From the NCBI GenBank assembly GCA_000231825.2, contig JH720310.1:273478-337477 (forward strand): a stretch of 64,000 nucleotides of DNA. The letters are read 5' to 3'. Source of the stretch: Tetrahymena elliotti 4EA (lineage: Eukaryota > Ciliophora > Oligohymenophorea > Hymenostomatida > Tetrahymenidae). Below the pieces are notes generated by a model. The model saw only the letters and a program-made list of their open reading frames with translations. It was not told where the DNA came from and did not search any database. Numbering within the stretch: the stretch's first letter is position 1; each line of letters starts with the position of its first letter. Of this stretch, positions 50,176 to 61,179 are shown piece by piece. The translations under genes and the position numbers were made by a program.

Positions 50176-50640
50176 ATAAAACTCTATCTATGATTTTTCT
50201 ATTCATGCTTAAAACCTGACTAATTAGTTAGGTCTTTCACTAAACATAATTAAATAATTCTTAACTCAATTTTATCTTATTTATTGAAAGTATTGATTGA
50301 TTGTTTACTTAGTTCATAAATTCAATTTTAAAACAATAATAATTCAAATGTATGTGTTGTAATTTTTCTTTTTTGTATATGAATTAAATTTTTATTCATT
50401 TATCTATTTTTCTATTTTTACTCACAAAAATAAATAATTTTTTTATTTAAAAATTCATATATAATTATGAAGATGTTTGGTATAGTTTTTATTATTATGT
50501 ACAGGATTTAAAATCAAAAATTTAAATATTTTATCCTTCACAAATATTATATTATTTATTCATACTTTTTTATGATAAATTAAATGTAAAGAATATTTTT
50601 TGTGTTAATTTAATAAAAACTAAAAAAGAACTGTTAATTA
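50176..50640. other. 3' flank of the secreted protein gene
   Basis: AT-rich, no gene seen. Ends at the tRNA, whose oligo-T terminator lies at 50645-50650 on the minus strand. Confidence 0.55.
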
Positions 50641-50644
50641 ATGT

Positions 50645-50650
50645 AAAAAA
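50645..50650 (-). terminator. Pol III oligo-T terminator of tRNA-Lys
   Basis: Six T residues on the minus strand, four bases after the tRNA 3' end. Confidence 0.8.
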
Positions 50651-50653
50651 GTT

Positions 50654-50726
50654 AGCCCGCCGTGGGGCTCGAACCCACGACCACAAGATTAAGAGTCTTG
50701 CGCTCTACCGACTGAGCTAGGCGGGC
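50654..50726 (-). tRNA. tRNA-Lys (anticodon CUU)
   Basis: On the minus strand a full cloverleaf is present: acceptor GCCCGCC/GGCGGGC, D arm with AGTCGGTAGA, anticodon stem CAAGA/TCTTG with loop CTCTTAA (anticodon CTT), and T arm with GTTCGAGCC. B-box GGTTCGAGCCC fits Pol III promoters. A T6 run follows (plus 50645-50650), the usual Pol III terminator. No intron. It is by far the most GC-rich element in the window, which makes it easy to see. Confidence 0.97.
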
Positions 50727-50992
50727 GAGACAACATTTAAGAAAAAGAAAAGAAAATTTTCTTAATTTTATTATTATTTTCTTGATAGATTGATAATATT
50801 CTAATAAAAAAATAATGAAATATTTAATTTTAAGCAAATTTACTGACAAAATAAGTATATAAAATTTTTAGAAAAAAAAAATGTATTTTACAAATTTACA
50901 ACAATTTAAATTGTAATAATTATAAGTAAAATATTATTAAATACTTTATTTGTATTCAAAGCAGTATTAGAATATCGAGTTACTTATTTCTC

Positions 50993-51346
50993 TCATAGAG
51001 CTAATAGTAAAAGTATTACAAAAACAAGATAGATAGCTTAAAGAATTTGACTAGATGATCCCATACATATTTGAACATTTTTAATATATCCACTCATGCA
51101 ATCAGCAGCTGATCTGCAAGAGCCTACACAATCCTTAAATTCACTGTAAAGTTATCTTGAATAGCATGGGCTCAAGCAGTTTCTAAAGACTTAAAAATCT
51201 ACACAATTTTAATATGATTATTCATAAATAGTAATTTTTGTTACACATTATTAGACTTCTTGGATGCGAATAACTTCTCTTGTGGATTAAGATAAACATT
51301 AATTTAGGCTTAATAAAATCAATATAGTTTAGACAATAAATTTCAT
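50993..51346 (-). CDS. Small Cys-rich surface protein, likely GPI-anchored, 117 aa
   Basis: Seen: single exon, ATG at 51346, TGA at 50993-50995. N-terminus MKFIVQTILILLSLNQCLSQ is a typical signal peptide. The mature part carries about nine cysteines (QQCVTK, NCVDF, RNCLSPCYS, KDCVGSCRSAADCMSG, QICMG). The C-terminus is a small-residue site (MGSSSQ) followed by a purely hydrophobic tail (ILQAIYLVFVILLLLAL), the classic GPI-attachment signal. The CxxxC spacings repeat, suggesting one compact disulfide-rich domain. Family not recognised. Too short for a standard-code ORF search because of internal TAA codons read as Gln. Sits 267 bp from the tRNA. Confidence 0.85.
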
Positions 51347-51349
51347 TTT

Positions 51350-53330
51350 TTTTTTTTTGTGTTTTAGTTTTTTGTTATTTTTATTTTATTATAAATTTAA
51401 AATGATGATTTCTAAAGCTAATTTTTAAACCACTACCATTAATTCTAATTTTTTTTATTTTAATTATCTATTTAGATCTATTTTAAGAATATCAAACTAA
51501 ATATAAGCAAATTTTTATGTTGAAAACAAACACACTTATTTTTTCAAAGTAAATATTTTAAATGTTGTTAATTTTAGCTGAAATATTTGCCACGCGATTA
51601 AATATTTAAAATAAAAGAATGTTTAGCATGCTTTATAGAAAATTTTAGTTCTAAAAGTTGACATATTTTAGAAAAGTTAATCCACTATTCCTATATTTAG
51701 TTTTCTTCAAAAGGTGTTGCATCATAAAATAAAATCACCGAAAAATTTGCTCAATTAAGAAAGAGAATAATAAAAAATAATAGATAAATAGCTAGCTGTC
51801 TAGTCTATTTAAGTTTTTTTCTTAAAATATTTGATAAAATTGATGAAAAAATAATGACTTATATAAAAGTTGGGAAATTTTATTAGGAGTTGGAATAAAA
51901 TATTTCAAAAATTGGCTAAAAAAGAAAGTAAATTTTATAAAGCCAAGATTCATTTTGAATTCATTATTTTCTATCCAAAATTTTAAAAATAAAGAGATTG
52001 TTGATTTTAAAAGAGATGCACATAAAAATTTAATTATTCTAAATTGAAATCAACTTTAGCTCCTAACACAAATTATTAGATAAAGTATCCCAGAATAATT
52101 CAACGTCTATATCTTAAATAAGGTTTTAAATTATTCAAGAAAATTAATATTTTTCTTGGCTTTCAAGCGGAAAAAAACCTTGAATTTTTATTATCTAAAA
52201 TTTTTTATTTTAAATATTTTTGATTCTATTTTTATGAAAAAGCTAGGCTTGACAAAGACGAATGCTTATCATTTTTTTGTATCTACAAAAGCCTATATTT
52301 TGAGTTCAATTAGAAATATTATATTTAATAGTTAGATGTATATCTTAAAAATATTAGAAAAGGTTATTTTTCTAAACTTAATTGTAAGTTAATAATTGTA
52401 GTTTTTCTATTGAATAAAATCTAAAATATTATTATTTTTGAAAAGTATTTGACAAGTAAATGGCATAAAAAAATATTCTAAATCCAAAGATAAGAGTTTA
52501 TAAGTAAATTTTGTATTGTAAAAATATTTTTCCAAAAACTCTAAAGTTTTCTTTTGCTCGATAAAATTAAGAAAGAAATTGAATAGAATATTTAAGAGAG
52601 TTAATAAACATGAAAAAGGGTTTTTTTAGTATGAGTTTTGTAGTCTATCTGGAAACTAAAAGGGCTTGATACTTTGCAAAATTTCTTCTATAGTATAGAT
52701 TTTATTTAATTCTAAATTTTTTTAATTATTTGGTTTGATTTGAGTAAAAGAATTTATTTGTAAAGAGTATAGGTTAAAATCCTTGCTAATTTTACTATTA
52801 AAAAACTAAAAGAAACAGTATTTGATGCTTTTAAAAGTGGATTTTTATACATTTAATATTTGTAAACTATTAAACATTTAATAGATATGAAAACAATTTT
52901 CATTTCTTTTAAGAATTAGATTTTAAAAAACTTGAGAGAAATAACAATTTTGAAATAATAAGATTTTTATTTATAAATTATGTTTCATCATTTCATTTTA
53001 TTATTTCTATCAATTAATGTTTAAAACCATGTTCAAAAATGTTTATAATGAATAGAAATATTGTAAATTATTTGTATTTTATAGGAATATTCTAATTAAA
53101 ATAAATATTATTATTTTAAAAAGAATGTTTTATTTATTTTGTTTGTCTTTAAAATCAATTGCAAAATTAATAATGAATTTGGTTTTGATTAGCATGAATA
53201 CTACTGAGAGGATGATTTTTATAATATTTAGGAAAAATATTTATTACTAAATTTCTATTGATAGAAATATTTGTTAACAAACTCATTAATTAATAATTTC
53301 TGTTAACTTGTTATTAGATTTTGATATTTC
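51350..53330. other. AT-rich intergenic region
   Basis: About 2 kb between divergent genes. I found no supported gene, RNA or repeat. Confidence 0.5.
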
Positions 53331-53336
53331 ACAAGA

Positions 53337-54471
53337 ATGAATACTGATATTGATAATTTAAGCTTAGTTAAAATTTAAAATACTGAAGAAATTAAGTATG
53401 ATAACTTAGTAACATAGAGTGGATTAAAAGTCCTTCATACATTTTCAGAGATTTTGAAGGGAGAAAGTGAATCATCAAACATAAAATAAATTTTAATTTA
53501 AGAAAAGTTGATTTATTGTGGATTGTATTGCATTGAAGATGGTAATATGAAAGATATTGGATTTTCTCTTTAACAAGAAATCACAGATTTTGTAGAGCGT
53601 GTTAACAAATATAATATGACTTCAATATAATTAAATAAGTTTACTGATGATTCTAAAATAATTTTAAAAGCTGTTGACATACTTTTCAATAAATAAATAA
53701 CTAAAATATTCAAGTAATATTAGCCTTTAAACCGTTTAAAAGTTCTAACGTTTAACAACTTAAGCTATATCTATAGGTAAATTTATTACATTATTGTCTA
53801 CATTTAATACATTCTACTTGATGGTAATACGATCTTTAACTGAATAAAATAATTATCAGTTTTATTTTAAATACTTTAATAATCAAAGAAAAACTCTATT
53901 TATTTTAGTAGGGATTTGCTCGAAATTGAATGAATAATATTACTTTTAATTGAATTCTAACATGACAAACTCATAATTTTGTTAATTTGTTTTTAATCAT
54001 AGAGAATTAGGTAAATTTTAAGAGGCATTAAAAGCTGTTAACTATGCAATTTCGCTTGAGGAAAGATTGGCTGAAGAAAATTATGAAACTTGCTAAAAGG
54101 ATATTATTACATCTTATTTAAATAAATCTGCCATATTAAGTGAGTTAAATAGACATGATAAAGCTCTTCAAAGTGTAGAAAAGGCCCTTTCAGCTATTAA
54201 AAGATATGAGCATAAAGCAAAATCAGAATAAGATAAAGCTCAAATCAATTATTTATCTATGGTTTCTTACTTCAATTTAGCTAATGAAAGCGATGTATTA
54301 GGACTTAGAAATTAATCCTTAGATTATTATGAGCAATCTGCTTTATTTGCAAAGAAAGTTAATAATATTACTATGATAAATAGAATCAATTTAATCTTAG
54401 AAGGTATTGTTGAAAAAAGTAAAACTAAAAAAAAAAATTCTTAAATTACTATTAATTAAAAAATATACTGA
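53337..54471 (+). CDS. TPR-like helical repeat protein, 302 aa
   Basis: Seen: exons 53337-53776 and 54003-54471 joined by a GTAAATTT...CATAG intron; total 303 codons with TGA at 54469-54471. The second exon contains TPR-type helix pairs: LSYIYRELGKFQEALKAVNYA, then LNKSAILSELNRHDKALQSVEKAL, then YFNLANESDVLGLRNQSLDYYEQSALFAKK, matching the family pattern (L/Y)xxxxG(K/R)xxxAlxxxxxAL. The N-terminal 140 residues are helical but not clearly TPR. Known: TPR arrays bind partner proteins. No enzymatic domain, signal or membrane helix. The partner and pathway cannot be read from the sequence. Confidence 0.8.
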
Positions 54472-54479
54472 TTTTCAAA

Positions 54480-54990
54480 ATATTTTATTACTTCTTTAAA
54501 ACTCTCTATTTATTTACTTATCTATTACTGTAAAAAATCTCATTTACTCTAAAACAAAATTTAAAATTTATTTTGTCATTTTTACTTTATAATTTATGAA
54601 AGTATTTGAGAATTTTTAAAAAGAATGAAAATATATTAAAATACCTATTATGTAATACATAAGAAATGTTATTGAATTTATAAAAAATTAAATGAAATAG
54701 ATTTAATTTAAAAAGATTTGTTGAAAAAGGTTTTGATATTTATAAGAAAAGTTGAATAGTTTTGTATGTGATTATTTTTAATTTAAATTAACAATACTTA
54801 CAAATTTGTGATTCCTATTAAGATAATTGATTATCAATAAATTTAAATAGTTTACTAAAAGGAAGAACTAATACAATATATTTAGCATTTAAAATTATTA
54901 TTAAAAAAAAAATATACTCTGAAATAAATAGTATCTAGCTATAATTATATAAATATAGATTGTATTTACATAAGAAAAGAGGATTATTTA
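54480..54990. other. Intergenic region between two plus-strand genes
   Basis: AT-rich; holds the 3' flank of the TPR gene and the promoter of the SLC44-like gene. Nothing else seen. Confidence 0.5.
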
Positions 54991-54995
54991 TAAAA

Positions 54996-57900
54996 ATGTA
55001 AAGCCAAAATTAACAATCAGATAATAAAGCTGTGTAGACTGATAAAAATTGGATATATTATTTTGCAGGGGTTTTTGGAGTATTTTTTATTGTTAGTGTT
55101 TATGCTTTAATAAGAGGATAGCCTGAACTCATATCAAAGCCATTTGATCCTGATAATAGGCCATGCGGGATAGGGGATTTAAAAGATTATCCTTATATTT
55201 ATTTTGCTAATCCTTAAAAATCATAGCTTTATAGAAATGTTTGCATTAAAGAGTGTCCAAAAGTTGATTCTGTCAAGTTGCAACAAACTTTAGAGTGTGT
55301 TGTCAATTCAGTAGTGAGAAGCTGCTAGCTAAATATTGGAATAGGAACAGACCCAAAAGATTTCTTTTTGATTTATGACAGTTATGCATGTAGAAATTTG
55401 AAATTGAAAGAAAATAAATTCTTTGAATTTTTTAGATACAATAGAAAATAAGATAATTTTATAAACAAATTAATTAATAATAAAGAAATTAAAATATTTA
55501 AGAATAATAATAGTATTAAAATTTTTTTATTTATAAATATAAAAGATCTAAACAAGATATGTTTACCAGCCAACAATAAATACTTTGAAATCATCAGAGA
55601 AAAGCTATTAATAGGCAAAATTGATTTAGTATTTAATGATATTACATCTTCATTACCTCTCATAATCTTCTTTAGTATAGTGTGCACTATCTTAAGGTAT
55701 AAATTTCTATCTCTCTTAAATTACCAAGATAAATAAATGAAAAAGACAACTTTTTAAATTTAAAAAGATGTGAAGATTTGTGATAGTTATTATTCATAAT
55801 TACAGTTTTTTAAGAAAAAGAAAAAAGTGACATATTTCTGTTATTTTAAGCATAAATCAAAGAAACAAGAACTACTGGCATTTATTTCTTACAGTTAAAT
55901 TAATTAAAATATACCACTCATTGGTAACATTTAAATGGAACAAATTTTATCAAAATAAATTTTAGATGAGTTTTTTTGTTGTAAGGAATACAATGTTATT
56001 TTTACACTGTAAGTGAGCAAAATGAATTACTGATGAAAAATATTTAAAAATAATTAAAATTTTGAGGAATTAATATAGATTTATAAACACAAATTAAATT
56101 AAGAGTATAAAAATATTTCTATTCACTCAATAAGTAAGAATTCTCTTAGTTTTTCTGAGTATTTTGATGCCATTATTAAGAATAAATATTTTACTTACAT
56201 TTTTTTGATGATTTGGATGAAGGTAATGATAATTTCAATGGAATTTTTTAAAAAATAGTTATTATTCAAAGTACTTTTTAGATAATGATAAAATTGCAAG
56301 AATAACATACTTTATTGTCTTTTTCCTAAGTGCAGTCGGATGTTTCATACTAGGAGTCGTTCTATTTAATAAATTTGTACACATAATCTTTGACTAACCT
56401 GAGTAATTTTGTTTACTTTGATGCCTAATTTAAATATTATATTACCAAATAAATCTAGAAATAAAAGTTAAGTTCTTTCAACTTCGTCTGACGCTTATTA
56501 ATACACTTCAAGCTAGAACTCGTCGTTAGTGTTTTACTTTCTTTGTTCCATTATGTGCTTTTATTAGTTCTTTATATTTGTGAGAGATCAAGTCTCAAAT
56601 GAAACCATGAAGAATCACGAAATTAGAATTAAGATTTTTAGTGTAAGCATTGCATTTAAGAAAAATAAAAAACTACATTGGGTTTGATTATATGTTTACT
56701 AGTTTTTTCTATGATTAAAAAATTTTAACATTTTAATGAACCTAATCTTACATATTTTAAGGTCAGCAAAGCGTTTGAAATTATTGAAGTATCTTTCTTT
56801 ATAAAATTATAGAACATACCCGAACTATTAAATAGTAGAAAGTATTTGGAGTTTCTCCCAGTATTTGCCTTCTTTGCTACGCTGTTCCTATTTTTGATGC
56901 TTTTTATTGTAGAAAGAAATATTTTTTCTATTGTTACCTTAGAAATAGACATATATTCATCTCCTTTTGATCGCATACGTCGAGGTTTTGAACCTTACTT
57001 CTTAAATATCTTAATAATTCCTATTTTTGTATGGATGATCTCTATCATAATCCAGACTTGCGAATACATAACTTTGTAATCGACTTACCACACATTGGAT
57101 AATGAAAAAGACTATGACATTAAATCACTTTTCTAAACTGTTTTCAAGTACAGAATGGGAACAATAATTAAAGGTATTAATTTATATTCAAATAATGATA
57201 AAATTGGAAAAAATAAATAAGTCATTTTTATGGCTTTTCGGAAGAATTTCTAAAAGAATAGCTCAGTTTTTATGATTTATACAAAATCAAAATTGAGGAA
57301 ATTGCAATAAATTTTATGTTAATCTTTAGGATATAAAGTGACATAAATATAAATATAAGCAAGTAATCCAAAAATTTGATTATTGATTAAGCGATTTTGT
57401 TCCAAAAAAAAATAACATTACAATTTTTCTAGTTATTAAAACAATGAGGAAAAGTTAAAACTTAAATAAATGAAATTCATCTAGTAACTTTATTAATTAA
57501 TAAAATAGGTGGTCTATTAATTGGATTTACAGATTGGATCAGAACGCCACTAGAGCTATTTGAAGTAAGATATTTTGATTAAATTTTAGATCGCTAAATT
57601 TTACTTAATGGAGTAATATTTATTTATAAATTAGTTCAATTTTCAGGAGTATTCAAAAAAATATAAAAATGAAGAGTTGAATTGCATGAGAAAGATACAG
57701 TAAAAGATTTGTGAATTTTATCAAAAGACAGATATGAAGTCCTTCACCAAATACGCATACATAGATGTAAATTAAAAAAAAAGAATTTGGCTTTTAAAAA
57801 ACAGAAAATATTTTGGATCTATGTTAATTTAATCAAGTGTAATGCTTGTTCACATTATTGTTTTTAAATTGATATTTGTAAGCAAAAACAAAATTTTTTA

Positions 57901-58741
57901 ATAAAACAACATTAAGTTTTATGGTGAAAAGTTAAATTAAAAGAATGTAAGCTATTTTATCTGATTAGTTTGTTTTTAGAAAGAATTTGAATTAAATTAA
58001 AAATATTTTTCAATACACCAAAACACTCATGAAATTTCATCAATAATTTCTTTCGTTTAATTGATTTTTTGTGATTTAATTAACTAAAGAAAATTATATA
58101 TATTAAATAGAATCAATCACTTTGATCTTAATTAAAATTCATCATTATTCATAAATTGAAGGGATTGAAGACTTAATTAAATTGATATTTTTAAAAAAAA
58201 ATAGAATGTTAGAGGCAACAAAGAGTTTGTAGAATCTGGATTGCATTTTCAAAATGAAATATTAGACAAGAATAGATGGATTGAAAGTCTAATAGATATG
58301 TCTGAGATATTTGAAAATTAAATGAATATTTCTATATGTATGATCATAACTATTTTGTTCTACTTTTGTCTCAAGCTGATATACTCCAGTTCTTCTATTT
58401 CATCCGAAACAACTACGGCAATAGTAATTATTCTTGATTAACAAACAACATTCTCTTAAAATTCCTCAGTTACAAAAATTTTTTTAATTATTTTTAAATT
58501 TTAATAGTTTGTGCTTGGGATTAGTTTTTTGATTTCCCTATTCTAAGTTAATATGTATGGAACTACTTACTGCTGCATAATATTACAATACACTATAACG
58601 TAAATCGAAAGCTCTGCAGGTGATTTAACACAAGCAAAGTTTCTAAAATATCTCAAGAAGGAATTTTAGCAGAAACTGCAAAGCAGGTTCTCAGAAGGCG
58701 AGAACGCTCCTCCTTTTATAAAGTTTTGTAATCAAGCGTGA
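54996..58741 (+). CDS. Choline transporter-like protein (SLC44/CTL family)
   Basis: Role: multi-spanning transporter of choline or related amines at plasma or organelle membranes. Seen: exon 1 (54996-55696) encodes a short cytosolic start, TM1 (YYFAGVFGVFFIVSVYALI) and the family hallmark RPCGIGDLKDYPYIYFA...LYRNVCIKECP, then a Cys-containing extracellular loop and TM2. Later exons with clean phases: 56762-57173 (TM pair, FEPYFLNILIIPIFVWM, then FKYRMGTIIK), 57509-57564 (GGLLIGFTDWIRTPLELFE, the family G-x-L...R...LE stretch), 57647-57766 (ends KYAYID, family NAYI), 58205-58423 and 58508-58741 (TM with MYGTTYCCIILQYTI). Exons between 55697 and 56762 (TM3-TM5, for example ARITYFIVFFLSAVGCFI) are present but their borders are not resolved. 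Stop TGA at 58739-58741. Confidence 0.85.
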
Positions 58742-58744
58742 AAT

Positions 58745-60365
58745 AAATAATCGATGAAGTTTATTTAGTGCGAAATAAATCTGAATATCGAAAAAAATTT
58801 GAGCATTATCGTAATTTAAATTAAATTCTATGAAGTAAGCATCTCTTTTTTTGTTTTGAAAATTTAAACAGTAGCAACAATCGAAGTCTAAAAAAACGAA
58901 AATTTAGTTCTTAAAAATAATCTTGAAAAAATGAGCAATATCTTAAATGTTTGTGTATAAATGTACATATTGGATTTGTATTGTGTATGAAACGTTCACC
59001 TATTTTGATATACTTGTATAAAAGAAGTATGAAAAACATGTTAAACAATATTAGATTTTACCCTCAGTAGTTTTAATTCTTTTTATGTAATTAAGAAAGG
59101 AGTAATCCAAGAAGGCAATGAAAATCAATAAATAAATTAATTTATCAATGAGCCTGTGTGTCTGTCTGTGTTTAATAATAAAAATTATCAATTAGTTAAT
59201 CAATTAATGAAAGAAAATATTTGAGATTGAGAAAGGGAGTGGGGATTTAAATTTTGAAATAAATTATTTAAGTATTTATCTAATTCTGGTTATTCAATAA
59301 TAGTGATGATTCTTTTTTTTAGTATTATTATCTATTTGATGGTTACGCTGATTAATAATTTTTATATTATAATTTATTGCTATTAACTTTGGGTAATTTA
59401 GTCTGCTATCCATTCCCCTTCTGATATATTATAAAATTTTACCATTAATTAAATAGCAATATTCTGTTTGTTAATTATTGTGAAGAACTTCCTTCTTAAT
59501 TCAATTAAGGATCATTAATATTTAGAAATTCATTGAAAACTTTCATTTTTACATGAGGTTTTTAATTTTTGGAGATTCTGCCTGGAGAATTACTTTTTTT
59601 GAACTAAGCAAGAGAAAATATTTATTCAGTAAAAAATTGTAAAAACCGTAGGGTTTAATTGCGTTACCTAGGTAATTAGTAAGATATTATCAGCCTTACA
59701 AATATATTAAAGACAGTATTATTCTATATTTAACTCCTAGCAGAGAATACTGTAATAACAGATTAAAAATCAATCCTTTGAATTTTCTTAAAGTAAGCTT
59801 TTATCACTTATTTTGTAATGGGATTGATGCAAAATATTAATTGGAAAATGTAAACGAATTTAATAGATACAAAATGTCAAAAGAAAAAAGGTAAAAACTG
59901 GAAAGAAAAGAAATAAAATACTAATAAACTAAAATTGCAAAACAAATTAGTTTGTTTGTTAGTAAACAAAGACTTTAATAAAAACTAATAAATTGGGTAC
60001 AAAAAAATTTAATAGAAAGCTAAAATCAGAAATAATAAACTAAAATTTAAAACTAATAATATCTTTCCGAATATAGATAGAAATATTCAAAAGATTGGTT
60101 ATTTATTGAGAGATAACAATCAAATTAACAAATAAAAAATAAACAAACAAGCTAAGACAGAAACAAAGATTATTTATTGCACTCAATAGATTGATTGAAA
60201 TTTCATAAATATTAATTAATTCACAAATTAGTATTTGTTAAAAGAATTTGACAGCAAAAAAAAAAATTAAAATAAAAGCCAGTCTAAATACATATAACAA
60301 TTACATTTTAATTATAAATCTAATTAAAAAATAACAAACGCATACTTACTTGTAGAAATATTAAT
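58745..60365. other. Intergenic region with an uncertain short frame
   Basis: Mostly AT-rich. At 58872-58986 (plus) a short stretch reads VATIEVQKNENLVLKNNLEKM and looks protein-like, but I find no start or clean splice to support it. Could be a decayed exon. Confidence 0.4.
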
Positions 60366-60369
60366 TTTG

Positions 60370-61179
60370 ATGGGTACCTGCACTGCCAAGCCATGCAATA
60401 TAAATGCAAAAAAAAGAAGAACTGCTTCAACTCTCCCTGAAAAAAGCATGAATAAAGATGTTCTTCCTTCTCAAAAAGATATTTAAATTGATATTGACCA
60501 AAATTCCTCTTATTTATAACAATTCTAAGAGATTTCTGAGGCTTAAAAAAATAACTTCTCCCTGTCCCTATCCAAAAAGCAAGACAGCAAAAACTCAAAA
60601 AATAAATAATCAGCCAAATAAGGTTACATTAGTTGCTTCCGTAACCCCGAAGCAGCTGAGGATCCCATATAATAAATCGTTCTTCTTGAAGAAGCATGCA
60701 TTACTCTTAAGCATAAAATGGAGCTAGAAAAGAAAAAGATATAGAAAAAGATGCAAGAATATCTTAAAAAATATGGCCAAACTATGGTTTCCCAACACTC
60801 TAACAATTACCTTACTGCTAGACAATAGTCCTCAACCCATATTTCAACAGATCAAAACCATTCTTCCCTATAAAATCTTCAATAATCAAATGAAATTCAT
60901 TGCTATAACACAATTATTAAATTAGCTGATTTTATATAAGAAAAATCTTAAAAACTTTGGGAAGATCCAAATGATGTAGAAATACATGACGCGCTATCAA
61001 GCCTTTTTTGGGCAAGTAAAATGCTTTAGCTTGAGTGTCTGTAAGAATTCGAAACAGAAGTGAAAAAAAATATGAATGTCTACTACGATGAATAAGCCAC
61101 CAGAGAAGCTCAATTGAAATGCTACTAATTTAATAATCTCTCCTAATAATAAAATAAACCAAATTCAAACAACGAGTGA
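60370..61179 (+). CDS. Probable N-myristoylated coiled-coil protein, 269 aa
   Basis: Seen: intronless, ATG at 60370, TGA at 61177-61179. The start was chosen because MGTCTAKPCN gives a Gly2 myristoylation context with nearby cysteines for palmitoylation, and the frame is open from there; an in-frame ATG exists at 60448. The N-terminus is basic (AKKRRTAS), then Gln/Asn/Ser-rich (KKQDSKNSKNKQSAKQG), a predicted coiled coil (ITLKHKMELEKKKIQKKMQEYLKKY) and a C-terminal helical part (IIKLADFIQEK, ASKMLQLECLQEFETEV). More GC-rich than its flanks. Family not recognised. Inferred: a peripheral membrane protein held by acyl chains, with the coiled coil for assembly. Confidence 0.8.

Noticed and set aside
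60320..60806. Several overlapping frames on both strands
   Set aside because: Shadows of the 269-aa plus-strand gene, which is open from 60370 to a TGA at 61177.
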